A stretch of DNA of 64,000 nt from Pseudomonas fulva (GCF_023517795.1 NZ_CP082928.1:372001-436000), one strand, 5' to 3'; shown: positions 11,670 to 20,709, counted from the stretch's first letter. Notes: a model not told the origin generated them from the sequence alone. Made by a program: numbers and translations.

Positions 11670-12202
11670 AGGAACTCGATGGCGAACTCGTGCTGAGGAC
11701 CGAGCGCCTGCTGGTGCGGCGCTGGTCGCCTGATGACCTGGAGCCGCTGCTGCGGGTCTACGGCGATGCCGAGGCCATGCGCTGGGTCGGCGATGGCGTG
11801 GCGCTGACGCCGCCACAGGCGGCCAACTGGCTCGAAGTGACGGCGAACAACTACCGGCAACGCGGCTATGGCATGTACACCGTGACCCTGCGCGACGGCG
11901 GCCCGGTAATCGGCTTCTGCGGGCTGGTGCACCCGGACGGCCAGGACAAGCCCGAGATCAAGTACGCTTTCGCCCGCGAGCACTGGGGCCATGGCTATGC
12001 CAGCGAAGTGGTATGCGCCCTGCTACCCTACGCGGCCCAAAAGCTGGGCCTGACGCAGATCATCGCCACCGTCGCGCCGGACAATGCCGCTTCCCGGCGG
12101 GTGCTGAGCAAGGCTGGCATGACGCTTATCGACACACTGGAGGACGACGGCAGCCAGACGCTGTTAATGGGCTGGCACGCGCCAGCTGCAGAATTGCAGT
12201 GA
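11666..12202 (+). CDS. GNAT-family N-acetyltransferase (RimJ/RimL type)
   Basis: 178-aa acetyl-CoA-dependent transferase. The opening LRTERLLVRRWSPDDLEPLL and the later NAASRRVLSKAGM are hallmarks of the RimJ/RimL-like GNAT group, which acetylates protein N-termini, antibiotics or small amines; the acetyl-CoA loop lies around REHWGHGYASEV. The start is GTG 11666, overlapping the previous stop by 4 bp, because the recognised domain begins right there and no ATG fits. Substrate unknown. Confidence 0.85.
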   Translation: MKELDGELVLRTERLLVRRWSPDDLEPLLRVYGDAEAMRWVGDGVALTPPQAANWLEVTANNYRQRGYGMYTVTLRDGGPVIGFCGLVHPDGQDKPEIKYAFAREHWGHGYASEVVCALLPYAAQKLGLTQIIATVAPDNAASRRVLSKAGMTLIDTLEDDGSQTLLMGWHAPAAELQ

Positions 12203-12219
12203 TTTCAGGAGTTTCTCCC

Positions 12220-12687
12220 ATGACCCAAAACACCTCCGCCTACTCCATCGTGCACGCCATCCCGTCGGTGGAAACCTATCGCCATCTGCGCAGCGCAGCC
12301 GGGCTGAGCGCCAAGACCATCGAGGCGGCGAGCCGTGGGCTGCCCAACAGTCTGTTCGCCGTACAGGTGCTCTGCGCCGGCGAGCCGGTCGGCATGGGCC
12401 GGGTGATCGGTGATGACGGCGCGTTCTATCAGGTGGTGGATATCGCCGTGCTGCCGGAACATCAGGGCCGGGGGCTGGGCAAGCAGATCATGGCCGCGAT
12501 CAGCGATTACATCGCCCGCGAGGTGCCAGAATCCGCTTACGTCAGCCTGATCGCTGACGGTGAGGCCTATCGCCTTTATCAGCAGTTCGGCTTTGCGCTG
12601 ACGGCACCGGCAAGCCAGGGCATGGGGCTGACGAAGGCTAGGCTGAACCACCCCAAACCACCGATCGAGACGCAGGTAGCACCATGA
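12220..12687 (+). CDS. GNAT-family N-acetyltransferase
   Basis: 155-aa single-domain GNAT protein. The acetyl-CoA binding motif is LPEHQGRGLGKQIM (Q/RxxGxG/A), preceded by the beta strand VVDIAVL and followed by YRLYQQFGF. Start ATG 12220 follows AGGAG. Distinct in sequence from the neighbouring GNAT gene 18 bp upstream, so it is not a tandem duplicate. Its stop overlaps the start of the small gene at 12684. Substrate unknown. Confidence 0.87.
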   Translation: MTQNTSAYSIVHAIPSVETYRHLRSAAGLSAKTIEAASRGLPNSLFAVQVLCAGEPVGMGRVIGDDGAFYQVVDIAVLPEHQGRGLGKQIMAAISDYIAREVPESAYVSLIADGEAYRLYQQFGFALTAPASQGMGLTKARLNHPKPPIETQVAP

Positions 12688-12845
12688 ATCGCCGCAAGAA
12701 GATCAAGCAGTTGCTGGAGGCCCACGCGAAAAAGGCCAACGCCAAGCTGGCACCCAAAAGCAGCAAGCCGAAATACATCAGCAAGGCTGACAGGGCGAAG
12801 CTGGAAGCCGAGGCTGCTGAAAGCCCGGGCAGCGTAGCCGAGTAA
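12684..12845 (+). CDS. DUF2986 small basic protein (53 aa)
   Basis: Very short, strongly basic protein starting MNRRKKIKQLLEAHAKKANA and containing PKYISKADRAKLE, which I recognise as the DUF2986 family found in many gammaproteobacteria; function unknown, possibly nucleic-acid associated given the charge. The ATG overlaps the stop of the upstream GNAT gene (ATGA), implying coupled translation. Confidence 0.75.
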   Translation: MNRRKKIKQLLEAHAKKANAKLAPKSSKPKYISKADRAKLEAEAAESPGSVAE

Positions 12846-12936
12846 AGCAAACTGCTTCATTTGTTTTCCATCAGGCACATGGCCACGTAACTGAAGCCAA
12901 ACTGGCAATGGCCACCCGATAACAAGGATGCCTGCC

Positions 12937-13242
12937 ATGGACCAGAACGCTTACAACCGCCTGCGCAGCCAAGTGGACTTTCTGGAATCACTGCTCGCCG
13001 TGCTGGTGATCGCCCTGTTCGTGCTGACGATCTCCGGCGCCCCGGACTTCGCGGTAATCATCCTGGCCGTGATCATTGCCTGCGGCCTGCTCAACCTGTA
13101 TCGCCAGCATCAGCTGCTGGAGCGTTACACCTGCCCCAACTGCCGCAATACGCCCCATCAGAAGTTCGACGAACGCGCCGGCGACTACCATGACCCAGCG
13201 ACCGCGGACTGCCTGCATTGTGGGCAGCGGCTGACTGAGTGA
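12937..13242 (+). CDS. membrane-anchored zinc-ribbon-like protein (101 aa)
   Basis: A hydrophobic region at about residues 19-55 (SLLAVLVIALFVLTISG and then FAVIILAVIIACGLLNLY) would form two membrane helices. The cytoplasmic tail carries CPNC and CLHC about 27 residues apart, a likely zinc ribbon. AAGGA lies at the right distance for ATG 12937; the ATG three codons earlier sits too close to it. Family not recognised. Confidence 0.65.
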   Translation: MDQNAYNRLRSQVDFLESLLAVLVIALFVLTISGAPDFAVIILAVIIACGLLNLYRQHQLLERYTCPNCRNTPHQKFDERAGDYHDPATADCLHCGQRLTE

Positions 13243-13332
13243 GGCATCGATCCGAACCCCGCAGCTATCACGTAGGAGCGTTGACATCAGCGCGAGGGCG
13301 TTACTGCATGCCGTTAGTGCGCTACTGCCTTT

Positions 13333-13401
13333 GTGGGAGGGGCTTTAGCCCCGATTGTGCCTGTCTAGGCTTAAAGAACTCGAGGCTAAAGCCTCTCCCA
13401 C
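13333..13401. repeat. REP doublet, GGGGCTTTAGCCCC type
   Basis: Two inverted units, GTGGGAGGGGCTTTAGCCCC at 13333 and its partly diverged complement ending at 13401, flank a short spacer. Same family as 18951-19016 and related to 18295-18381, which flank the RAYT gene. The whole gap 13243-13515 holds nothing else that I can identify. Confidence 0.75.
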
Positions 13402-13515
13402 AAAAGCGCCGAGTCTACCGGCTGCTTTTGCCTTGTCGTTGCCGCTTCATGCAAATAAAGATTTGATCGTTCGCGCGCTCTGCGTGAGTACTCTCCGCAT
13501 AAGCGCCCTAAACGA

Positions 13516-13887
13516 TCAGGGCCCCGACCGCGGCCCGGCGCAGCGGCTCTTGTTCCACTCGTCCGTCAGCACGTTTGGCGCCACACTCTGGCCTGGGATG
13601 GCGACAAAACCCATGGGCGTACTACGTTTTCCGTCACGGCCGATATAACTGAACGTTCCGCAGGTGCCGTGGTGGTCACTGAGGATCAGTGTTGCGGGGT
13701 CGGCGCCGGCGCCGCGCACGTAGTCCTTCATCATCTCGATGGATTCGGGGTTTGCCGGCACACCCGCCAGGTACCACGTGCTCTTGCCCAGCAGCATGAT
13801 CAGGCACAACAGGATGGCTGCCCACAGCGCCAGGCGTTTGAAGCGTTTGGCGCTTCGGTGAATCTGCAGCACGTCGCGGTAATGCAT
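13516..13887 (-). CDS. hypothetical protein with one membrane anchor (123 aa)
   Basis: A basic N-terminus (SAKRFKRLALW) precedes one transmembrane segment at about residues 22-45 (LWAAILLCLIMLLGKSTWYLAG), followed by a periplasmic domain of about 80 residues with TCGTFSYIGRDGKRSTPMGF. No family recognised. The start at 13887 is chosen because AGGAAAT and AGGG precede it; an in-frame start nine codons upstream is possible. Isolated between repeat-rich gaps. Confidence 0.5.
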   Translation of the reverse strand: MHYRDVLQIHRSAKRFKRLALWAAILLCLIMLLGKSTWYLAGVPANPESIEMMKDYVRGAGADPATLILSDHHGTCGTFSYIGRDGKRSTPMGFVAIPGQSVAPNVLTDEWNKSRCAGPRSGP

Positions 13888-13983
13888 CCCTGATTTCCTG
13901 CCTCCCAATCCCAACTGCCGATGTTAACCAGCCAGGTGGATCAGGGCTGCGACGCAGGCCTGCTTTCAGCGCTTCTTAGCCTC

Positions 13984-14059
13984 GTAGGGTGGATGACGCT
14001 TTTTTCATCCACCGTTGCGATTGCAGAACGGTGGACGGGTGAGGCGTCGTCCACCCTAC
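13984..14059. repeat. 76-bp palindromic element (copy 2 of 3)
   Basis: Same length and the same terminal inverted repeats (GTAGGGTGGATGACGC ... GCGTCGTCCACCCTAC) as the element at 10621-10696; the loop sequence differs. It lies in the 453-bp gene-free stretch 13888-14340, which otherwise contains only the repeat at 14221-14286. Confidence 0.85.
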
Positions 14060-14220
14060 AAACTGCGCCATTCGCCCCGGGTCGGGGCTCCTACAATTCG
14101 GCCACGGATAAGAGGGCGTTACTGCGTGCCTTTAGCGTTTCGCGTGAAGACCTGCTCAGGATCGTTTAATCCAGGCTCGTCGATTTTGGCAGTTAAGCGG
14201 GGCGGAAGCGGCCGTTCCCC

Positions 14221-14286
14221 GATCCACTGTGGGAGTGCGCCATGCGCGCGAAAAATCGCGGGCATGGCCCGCTCCCACAGTGGATC
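14221..14286. repeat. REP-like palindrome
   Basis: Outer arms GATCCACTGTGGGAG and CTCCCACAGTGGATC are exact complements, and the inner part (GCGCCATGCGCGCG / CGCGGGCATGGC) is the same repeat type as 3208-3257. It is located between the hypothetical gene at 13516-13887 and the end of the hydrolase gene. Confidence 0.8.
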
Positions 14287-14340
14287 AGTGACGGCTGCTT
14301 CTGCGTTGTAGCTGCCGCTTCATGCCCATAGTGATCGTAA

Positions 14341-15036
14341 TCAGGTTCCAAGAAACGCCGCCACCGCATCCGCCGCCGACTCCAGATGCTGTTCATGGCT
14401 GTAGCCGGACACTTTCAACGGTTTGAGGTCGTGATCGCCTGCCGTCAGCCAGCACAGCTCGATGGCCGCCGAGAGTTGATAACCGGCCACGGTGTGGCGA
14501 TCGCCCATGGCGTCGCGCTCGCCTTGCACGATGAGGGTCGGCGTTTTCAGGTCGGCCAGGTGCGCGGTGCGCGGTTTGTCGGCCTTGCCGATGGCGTGGA
14601 ACGGATAACCCAGGCAGACCAGGCCGTCAGCACCCAGTTCGTCGGCCAGCAGACTGGCCATGCGCCCGCCCATGGATTTGCCGCCGATGGCCAGCGGGCC
14701 CGTGACCTGCTGTCGCACGGCGGCATACACGGTTCGCCAGCAGTCGAGCAGTTTGGCCTGGGGGTTGGGTGGGCGCTTCTTGCCGTCCTGGCGGCGCGCG
14801 GCCATGTAGTCGAATTCGAAACGCACCACCGTCAGCCCGCGGGCGGCGAGCTTCTGCGCCATCAGGCTCATGAAGTCGCTGTCCATCGGCGCGCCGGCGC
14901 CGTGGGCGAGGATCAGCGTGCCCTGGCTGGCACCCGCCGGCCGATCCCAGAGCAGCGCTGGCGCCTGGCTTTCCTGTGCCTGTTGACCGGCGTCAATACC
15001 GCTTCGTTGCCCTTCTCGCATGCTTGCCTCGCTCAT
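14341..15036 (-). CDS. alpha/beta-hydrolase, KANL3/Tex30-like
   Basis: 231-aa predicted cytosolic serine hydrolase. The oxyanion segment [14 protein letters not shown], the nucleophile elbow [11 protein letters not shown] (Ser in GKSMG), [13 protein letters not shown] (acid) and the C-terminal GDHDLKP (His) give a complete triad of the KANL3/Tex30 hydrolase group; substrate unknown. Two starts are possible: 15036, used here, and 15021, which has GAGG at a good distance. It is divergent from the first ccoN, with 84 bp between them. An FNR/Anr-type box for ccoN lies inside its first codons. Confidence 0.82.
   Translation of the reverse strand: MSEASMREGQRSGIDAGQQAQESQAPALLWDRPAGASQGTLILAHGAGAPMDSDFMSLMAQKLAARGLTVVRFEFDYMAARRQDGKKRPPNPQAKLLDCWRTVYAAVRQQVTGPLAIGGKSMGGRMASLLADELGADGLVCLGYPFHAIGKADKPRTAHLADLKTPTLIVQGERDAMGDRHTVAGYQLSAAIELCWLTAGDHDLKPLKVSGYSHEQHLESAADAVAAFLGT
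14983..14996 (+). promoter_or_regulatory. Anr/FNR-type box upstream of the first cco operon
   Basis: TTGACCGGCGTCAA is a perfectly symmetric variant of the Anr/FNR consensus TTGAT-N4-ATCAA. A weak -10-like hexamer CATGCT lies at 15019-15024, 34.5 bp from the box centre, the same offset as in the hemN promoter at 28029. This would put transcription start near 15031, about 90 nt before ccoN. The box is inside the coding sequence of the divergent hydrolase. Inferred, not demonstrated. Confidence 0.55.
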
Positions 15037-15056
15037 AAAAAAGCCCTTTTTCCTGT

Positions 15057-15070
15057 ACGGATTTGTCCGT
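15057..15070. promoter_or_regulatory. short dyad in the ccoN leader
   Basis: ACGGA-TTTG-TCCGT is a perfect 5-bp inverted repeat in the 84-bp gap between the hydrolase and ccoN. It would fall in the transcribed leader if the promoter near 15031 is right. Could be an operator, a small RNA hairpin or chance. Confidence 0.25.
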
Positions 15071-15120
15071 GCGCGGGGGCTGCAGATGATCTGCCCATAA
15101 CCGTGGATGGAAACCCAGAC

Positions 15121-16560
15121 ATGAACACAACAACCAGTTCCGCCTATAACTACAAGGTGGTTCGCCAATTCGCCATCATGACGGTGGTGTGGGGCATAGT
15201 CGGGATGGGGCTCGGCGTGCTTATCGCGGCGCAGCTCGCCTGGCCGTGGCTCAACTTCGACCTGCCGTGGACCAGTTTCGGTCGCCTGCGGCCCCTGCAC
15301 ACCAACGCGGTGATCTTCGCCTTCGGCGGCTGCGCTCTGTTCGCCACCAGCTACTATGCCGTACAGCGCACCTCCCAGGCCACGCTGTTCGCGCCCAAGC
15401 TGGCGGCCTTCACCTTCTGGGGCTGGCAACTGGTGATCCTGCTGGCGGCCGTCACCCTGCCGCTGGGTTACACCAGCAGCAAGGAATACGCCGAGCTGGA
15501 ATGGCCGATCGACATCCTGATCACCATCGTCTGGGTCAGCTACGCGATCGTGTTCTTCGGCACCATCATCAAGCGCAACGTCAGCCACATCTATGTCGGC
15601 AACTGGTTCTTTGGCGGCTTTATCCTCACCGTGGCGCTGCTGCACGTGGTCAACAACCTGGAAGTGCCGGTCACCCTGACCAAGTCCTACTCGCTGTATG
15701 CCGGCGCCACCGACGCGATGATCCAGTGGTGGTACGGCCACAATGCCGTGGGTTTCTTCCTGACCGCGGGCTTCCTGGGGATGATGTACTACTTCGTGCC
15801 CAAGCAGGCCGGGCGCCCGGTGTATTCGTATCGCCTGTCGATCGTGCATTTCTGGGCGCTGATCACCCTGTACATCTGGGCCGGTCCACACCACCTGCAC
15901 TACACCGCGCTGCCGGACTGGGCGCAGTCGCTCGGCATGGTGATGTCCCTGGTGCTGCTGGCACCGAGCTGGGGCGGCATGATCAACGGCATGATGACCC
16001 TCTCGGGCGCCTGGCATAAGCTGCGCACCGACCCGATCCTGCGCTTTCTGGTGGTGTCCCTGGCGTTCTACGGCATGTCGACCTTCGAAGGCCCGATGAT
16101 GGCCATCAAGACCGTCAACGCCCTCTCCCACTACACCGACTGGACCATCGGCCACGTGCACGCCGGCGCCCTCGGCTGGGTCGCCATGGTGTCGATCGGC
16201 TCGCTGTACCACATGATTCCCAAGGTATTCGGCCGCGAGCAGATGCACAGCATCGGCCTGATCAACGCGCACTTCTGGCTCGCCACCATCGGCACCGTGC
16301 TGTACATCGCCTCGATGTGGGTCAACGGCATCGCCCAGGGCCTGATGTGGCGCGCGGTGAACAGCGACGGCACGCTCACCTACTCCTTTGTCGAGGCGCT
16401 GGAGGCCAGCCATCCCGGCTTCGTGGTGCGGGTGATCGGCGGCGCGATCTTCTTCACCGGCATGCTGCTGATGGCCTGGAACACCTGGCAGACCGTACGC
16501 GCCAGCAAGCCGGAAGAGCTGGAAGCCGCTGCGCTTTATTCGGTTGAGGGAGCCCACTGA
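15121..16560 (+). CDS. ccoN: cbb3 cytochrome c oxidase subunit I, first copy
   Basis: 479-aa catalytic subunit with about twelve membrane helices. All ligands fall at the positions known for Pseudomonas stutzeri CcoN: His60 and His347 (low-spin heme b), His207, His257 and His258 (CuB), His345 (heme b3), and Tyr251, the residue cross-linked to a CuB histidine. By position relative to acnA-aer this operon corresponds to the low-oxygen-induced cco2 operon of P. aeruginosa, which agrees with the Anr-like box at 14983. The ribosome site is weak. The stop overlaps the ccoO start (TGATG). Confidence 0.95.
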   Translation: MNTTTSSAYNYKVVRQFAIMTVVWGIVGMGLGVLIAAQLAWPWLNFDLPWTSFGRLRPLHTNAVIFAFGGCALFATSYYAVQRTSQATLFAPKLAAFTFWGWQLVILLAAVTLPLGYTSSKEYAELEWPIDILITIVWVSYAIVFFGTIIKRNVSHIYVGNWFFGGFILTVALLHVVNNLEVPVTLTKSYSLYAGATDAMIQWWYGHNAVGFFLTAGFLGMMYYFVPKQAGRPVYSYRLSIVHFWALITLYIWAGPHHLHYTALPDWAQSLGMVMSLVLLAPSWGGMINGMMTLSGAWHKLRTDPILRFLVVSLAFYGMSTFEGPMMAIKTVNALSHYTDWTIGHVHAGALGWVAMVSIGSLYHMIPKVFGREQMHSIGLINAHFWLATIGTVLYIASMWVNGIAQGLMWRAVNSDGTLTYSFVEALEASHPGFVVRVIGGAIFFTGMLLMAWNTWQTVRASKPEELEAAALYSVEGAH

Positions 16561-17168
16561 TGAAACACGAAATCGTCGAAAAGAACGTCGGCCTGATGGC
16601 GTTGCTGATGGTGTTCGCCGTCAGCATCGGCGGCCTGACGCAGATCGTCCCGCTGTTCTTCCAGGACGTGGTCAACGAACCGGTGGCCGGCATGAAGCCC
16701 TACACCGCGCTGCAACTCGAAGGCCGCGACGTGTACATCAAGGAAGGCTGCGTGGGCTGCCACTCGCAGATGATCCGCCCATTTCGCGCCGAAACCGAGC
16801 GCTACGGCCACTACTCGGTGGCTGGCGAAAGCGTGTGGGACCACCCCTTCCTGTGGGGTTCCAAGCGCACCGGCCCGGACCTGGCCCGGGTTGGCGGCCG
16901 CTACTCGGACGAGTGGCACCGCGCGCACCTCTACAACCCGCGCAACGTGGTGCCGGAGTCGAAGATGCCCGCCTACCCCTGGCTGGTCGAGAACGTGCTG
17001 GACGGCAAGGACACCCCCGCCAAGCTCAAGGCCATGCAGTTTCTCGGCGTGCCCTACACGGATGAAGACATTGCCGGCGCCAGCGCCGCGGTGAAGGGCA
17101 AGACCGAGATGGACGCCCTGGTCGCCTACCTGCAAGTGCTCGGCACTGCCTTGAAGAACAAGAGGTGA
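16560..17168 (+). CDS. ccoO: cbb3 oxidase subunit II, membrane-anchored monoheme cytochrome c, first copy
   Basis: 202 aa. One N-terminal membrane helix (about residues 10-35) and a periplasmic cytochrome domain with heme motif CVGCH (Cys64, Cys67, His68) and axial Met in ESKMPAYPW. It passes electrons from CcoP to CcoN. Starts one base inside the ccoN stop, so it is translationally coupled. Confidence 0.95.
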   Translation: MKHEIVEKNVGLMALLMVFAVSIGGLTQIVPLFFQDVVNEPVAGMKPYTALQLEGRDVYIKEGCVGCHSQMIRPFRAETERYGHYSVAGESVWDHPFLWGSKRTGPDLARVGGRYSDEWHRAHLYNPRNVVPESKMPAYPWLVENVLDGKDTPAKLKAMQFLGVPYTDEDIAGASAAVKGKTEMDALVAYLQVLGTALKNKR

Positions 17169-17172
17169 TTCC

Positions 17173-17358
17173 ATGCTTTTCGACTTTATCGACATCGGCA
17201 TGGTGCGTGGCATCGGCACCGCACTGGTACTGATCGCCTTCACCTGCGTGACGCTGTGGGCCTACAGCGGCAAACGCGCCAAGGCTTTCGACGATGCGGC
17301 GAACCTGCCCTTCGCCGATGAACCCAACAAAGCAGCAGTAAGGAAAGACACCCCATGA
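17173..17358 (+). CDS. ccoQ: cbb3 oxidase subunit IV, first copy
   Basis: 61-aa single-helix protein (about residues 9-31) with the typical tail [13 protein letters not shown]. CcoQ stabilises the CcoP-core interaction. It lies 4 bp after ccoO and overlaps ccoP by 4 bp (ATGA). Confidence 0.92.
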   Translation: MLFDFIDIGMVRGIGTALVLIAFTCVTLWAYSGKRAKAFDDAANLPFADEPNKAAVRKDTP

Positions 17359-18284
17359 GCACTTTCTGGAGCGGGTACATCACGCTGCTGACCCTCGGCA
17401 GCCTGGTCGCGTTGTTCTGGCTGCTGTTCGCCACACGCAAGGGGGAACGCAAGAACACCACCGACCAGACCATGGGCCATTCCTTCGACGGCATCGAGGA
17501 GTACGACAATCCGCTGCCGCGCTGGTGGTTCATGCTGTTTCTCGGCACGCTGATCTTCGCCGCGGGCTACCTGGCGTTGTATCCCGGCCTGGGCAACTTC
17601 AAGGGCCTGCTGCCCGGCTATGAAGACGGCTGGACCCAGGTCGCCCAGTGGCAACGGGAAGTGGCCAAGGCCGACGCCCAGTACGGGCCGATCTTCGCCA
17701 AGTACTCGGCCATGCCCCTGGAACAGGTGGCCCAGGACGAGCAGGCGCTGAAGATGGGCGGTCGGCTGTTCGCCACCTACTGCTCGATCTGCCACGGCTC
17801 GGACGCCAAGGGCGCGGTGGGCTTTCCCAACCTGACCGACGAGAACTGGCGCTGGGGCGGCGACGCCGAAACCATCAAGACCACCATCCTCAACGGCCGC
17901 ATCGGCGTGATGCCGGCCTGGGGCCAGGTGCTCGGTGACGACGGCGTGCGCAACGTCGCCGGCTACGTGCGCCACGAACTGGCGGGCCTGCCGCTGGCCG
18001 AGGGCAGCAACGTCGACCTGGAACAGGGCAAGCAGCTGTTCGCCACCACCTGCGTGGCCTGCCACGGCCCGGCTGGCAACGGCATGGCAATGCTCGGCGC
18101 ACCGGACCTGACACACCCGGGTGGCTGGATCTACGGCTCGAGCCTGGCGCAGCTGCAGCAGACCATCCGCTACGGCCGCAACGGCCAGATGCCGGCGCAG
18201 GAACAGTACCTGGGCAACGACAAGGTGCACCTGCTGGCGGCCTATGTGCTGAGCCTGAGCCGTAAACCACAACCAGGCGAATGA
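17355..18284 (+). CDS. ccoP: cbb3 oxidase subunit III, diheme cytochrome c, first copy
   Basis: 309 aa. Two N-terminal membrane helices flank the conserved [17 protein letters not shown] loop, followed by two periplasmic c-type heme domains: CSICH (Cys143-His147) and CVACH (Cys233-His237). It accepts electrons from soluble cytochrome c. ATG start within the ccoQ stop (ATGA); the second copy of this gene uses TTG at the same place. Confidence 0.95.
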   Translation: MSTFWSGYITLLTLGSLVALFWLLFATRKGERKNTTDQTMGHSFDGIEEYDNPLPRWWFMLFLGTLIFAAGYLALYPGLGNFKGLLPGYEDGWTQVAQWQREVAKADAQYGPIFAKYSAMPLEQVAQDEQALKMGGRLFATYCSICHGSDAKGAVGFPNLTDENWRWGGDAETIKTTILNGRIGVMPAWGQVLGDDGVRNVAGYVRHELAGLPLAEGSNVDLEQGKQLFATTCVACHGPAGNGMAMLGAPDLTHPGGWIYGSSLAQLQQTIRYGRNGQMPAQEQYLGNDKVHLLAAYVLSLSRKPQPGE

Positions 18285-18294
18285 TGCCCACTTC

Positions 18295-18381
18295 TAGGAG
18301 TGGCCGGGCGGCGATCCGCTTCAGCCGCGAGTTCTTTGGTGCCTGGTCGGGTGCTAAAGCTCGCGGCTAAAGCCGCTCCTA
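18295..18381. repeat. REP doublet upstream of the RAYT gene
   Basis: TAGGAG...TTCAGCCGCGAG at the left and CTCGCGGCTAAAGCCGCTCCTA at the right are inverted relative to each other with some decay of the left unit. The core GCTTTAGCCGCGA is shared in form with the repeats at 13333 and 18951. It ends 67 bp before the transposase start. Confidence 0.7.
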
Positions 18382-18448
18382 CGAAATCGGTCCCGCAGGT
18401 CGCCAATCTATCAGCTACCGTTGCTTTACCTACTCAGGAGGCAACGGA

Positions 18449-18898
18449 ATGCCGCACTCAGTCAGTTTGCGCAAAGGCCGGATCTCTCTAACCAACCACA
18501 TCTACCTGCTCACGGCCACTGTCGAGAATCGCCAGGCGATCTTTGCCGACCTGGCGCCCGCTCGCCTCCTCATTCGGGAGCTGTATAACGCTCAAGCATC
18601 AGGGCTGGCAGAGTCGCTCGCCTGGGTGGTCATGCCCGATCACCTGCACTGGCTGGTATCGCTGCAAGAAGGCTTGCTCAGCGAATTGATGCAACGCGTC
18701 AAGGGGCGCAGCGCCTTGCAGGTGAACAGTCGGCTCGGTCGTCAAGGCAGACTCTGGCAAGAGGGTTTCCATGACAGAGCACTACGCCGTGAGGAGGACA
18801 TACTGCCAACTGCACGATACATCGTTGCCAACCCTCTACGTGCAGGCCTGGTAAAGCGTATCGGTGATTACCCTTTCTGGGATGCGGTGTGGCTTTGA
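18449..18898 (+). mobile_element. REP-associated tyrosine transposase (RAYT), IS200/IS605-like
   Basis: 149-aa single-strand transposase of the Y1 HUH family. The metal-binding HUH motif is in VVMPDHLHWLV (HLH) and the probable catalytic Tyr is in ARYIVANPLRAGLV. RAYTs are domesticated transposases that move or maintain REP palindromes. It has a strong AGGAGG ribosome site and is intact. REP doublets lie on both sides (18295-18381 and 18951-19016), and the whole unit sits exactly between the two ccoNOQP operons. Confidence 0.9.
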
Positions 18899-18950
18899 GA
18901 GCCTGCTCAATATTTTCAGTCTGACCTATTAACTTAGAATGCGACCTACC

Positions 18951-19016
18951 GTGGGAGGGGCTTTAGCCCCGAGTTTTATTCTGGAACGAAGAGCTCGGGG
19001 CTAAAGCCCCTCCCAC
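18951..19016. repeat. REP doublet downstream of the RAYT gene
   Basis: Perfect inverted repeat with 23-bp arms (18951-18973 and 18994-19016; core GGGGCTTTAGCCCCGAG) and a 20-nt loop. It is the best preserved member of this repeat type in the window, consistent with recent activity of the adjacent RAYT. Confidence 0.85.
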
Positions 19017-19166
19017 GCCCCCGCCCATGAATCTAGGTTCCCAGGTCGCAGGCTTCTGCTCCTTCGGTAACGTCCTCGCACTCCAAAGCTCCGCCACAAT
19101 CGGCCGCGCATCCTCCCGAAACACAGCAAAGCTCACCACAGAGCGCTTTCCGGATATTTCCGAACA

Positions 19167-19195
19167 TTGCACCGCCTAAGCGTGTCGGGGATACT
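19167..19195 (+). promoter_or_regulatory. possible sigma70 promoter of the second cco operon
   Basis: TTGCAC, a 17-nt spacer and GATACT resemble a sigma70 promoter (3/6 and 4/6 matches). Transcription would start near 19202, about 50 nt before ccoN. I find no Anr/FNR-type box in the whole 18899-19254 gap, which fits the constitutive cco1 operon of P. aeruginosa. Confidence 0.4.
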
Positions 19196-19254
19196 CGCGC
19201 CGCCTGAAATGCCTGTCGCCCCGCGGCAGCACCCAGCCCAGCGTGGAACCCAGC

Positions 19255-20709
19255 ATGAGCCCAGCAAGCAGTCCGGCTGCCTACAACTACAAGGTGGTGC
19301 GCCAGTTCGCGGTGATGACCGTGGTCTGGGGCGTGGTCGGCATGGCGCTGGGGGTGTTCATCGCCGCGCAGCTGGTGTGGCCGCAGCTGAACCTCGACCT
19401 GCCCTGGACCAGCTTCGGCCGCCTGCGCCCGCTGCACACCAATGCGGTGATCTTCGCCTTTGGCGGCTGCGCGCTGTTCGCCACCAGCTATTACGTGGTG
19501 CAGCGCACCTGCCAGGTCAGGCTGGCGTCCGACCGCCTGGCGGCCTTCACCTTCTGGGGCTGGCAGGCGGTGATCGTCGCAGCGGTGATCAGCCTGCCGC
19601 TGGGCTACACCAGCAGCAAGGAATACGCCGAGCTGGAATGGCCGATCGATATCCTCCTGGGCATCGTCTGGTTCGCCTACATCGGCGTGTTCTTCGGCAC
19701 CCTGTTCAAGCGCCGCACCCGGCATATCTACGTCGCCAACTGGTTCTTCGGCGCCTTCATCCTAGTCACCGGCATGCTGCACCTGGTCAATAGCGCCGCC
19801 GTGCCGGTCGGCCCCTTCAAGTCCTATTCGATGTACGCCGGCGCCACCGACGCGATGATCCAGTGGTGGTATGGCCACAACGCGGTGGGCTTCTTCCTGA
19901 CCACCGGCTTCCTGGGAATGATGTACTACTTCGTGCCCAAGCAGGCCAACCGGCCGATCTACTCGTACCGGCTGTCCATCGTGCACTTCTGGGCGCTGAT
20001 CACCCTGTATATCTGGGCCGGCCCGCACCACCTGCACTACACCGCCCTGCCGGACTGGGCCCAGAGCCTGGGCATGGTGATGTCGATCATCCTCCTGGCA
20101 CCGAGCTGGGGCGGCATGATCAACGGCATGATGACGCTTTCGGGCGCCTGGCATAAGCTGCGCACCGACCCGATCCTGCGCTTTCTGGTCGTCTCCCTGG
20201 CGTTCTACGGCATGTCGACCTTCGAGGGGCCGATGATGGCCATCAAGACGGTCAACGCCCTCTCCCACTACACCGACTGGACCATCGGCCACGTACACGC
20301 CGGCGCCCTGGGCTGGGTGGCGATGATCACCTTCGGCGCGCTGTACCACCTGATCCCCCGGGTGTTCGGCCGCGAGCAGATGCACAGCCTGGCGGCGATC
20401 CATGTGCACTTCTGGCTGGCGACCCTCGGCACCGTGCTGTACATCGTCGCCATGTGGGTCAACGGCATCACCCAGGGCCTGATGTGGCGGGCGGTGCATG
20501 AAGACGGCACGCTGACCTACTCGTTCATCGAATCGGTGGCAGCCAGCCACTGGGGCTACCTGGTGCGCATGATCGGCGGCGCGATCTTCTTCAGCGGCAT
20601 GCTGCTGATGGCCTGGAACACCTGGCGCACCATTCGCGCCGCCCGGCCAGCCGAGTACGACGCCGGCGCGCGTATTCCCCTGGCGCAAAACGGGGGGGCC
20701 GGGCGATGA
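19255..20709 (+). CDS. ccoN: cbb3 cytochrome c oxidase subunit I, second copy
   Basis: 484-aa paralogue of the first CcoN with all ligands shifted by one residue: His61 and His348 (heme b), His208, His258 and His259 (CuB), His346 (heme b3), Tyr252. By position next to ccoG it corresponds to the cco1 operon of P. aeruginosa. The middle of the gene is almost identical at DNA level to the first copy (for example 50 identical bases at 16003-16052 and 20140-20189), while the ends differ, suggesting gene conversion. ATG 19255 is preferred over an in-frame GTG at 19243. Stop and ccoO start overlap (ATGA). Confidence 0.95.
   Translation: MSPASSPAAYNYKVVRQFAVMTVVWGVVGMALGVFIAAQLVWPQLNLDLPWTSFGRLRPLHTNAVIFAFGGCALFATSYYVVQRTCQVRLASDRLAAFTFWGWQAVIVAAVISLPLGYTSSKEYAELEWPIDILLGIVWFAYIGVFFGTLFKRRTRHIYVANWFFGAFILVTGMLHLVNSAAVPVGPFKSYSMYAGATDAMIQWWYGHNAVGFFLTTGFLGMMYYFVPKQANRPIYSYRLSIVHFWALITLYIWAGPHHLHYTALPDWAQSLGMVMSIILLAPSWGGMINGMMTLSGAWHKLRTDPILRFLVVSLAFYGMSTFEGPMMAIKTVNALSHYTDWTIGHVHAGALGWVAMITFGALYHLIPRVFGREQMHSLAAIHVHFWLATLGTVLYIVAMWVNGITQGLMWRAVHEDGTLTYSFIESVAASHWGYLVRMIGGAIFFSGMLLMAWNTWRTIRAARPAEYDAGARIPLAQNGGAGR

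Noticed and set aside
13243..14340. Repeats in this stretch as a CRISPR array
   Set aside because: The palindromes are of different families, irregularly spaced, inverted rather than direct, and no cas gene is present.
15037..16557. Upstream extension of the hydrolase frame antisense to ccoN
   Set aside because: Open only because of codon bias; the hydrolase domain and ribosome sites place its start at 15036 or 15021.
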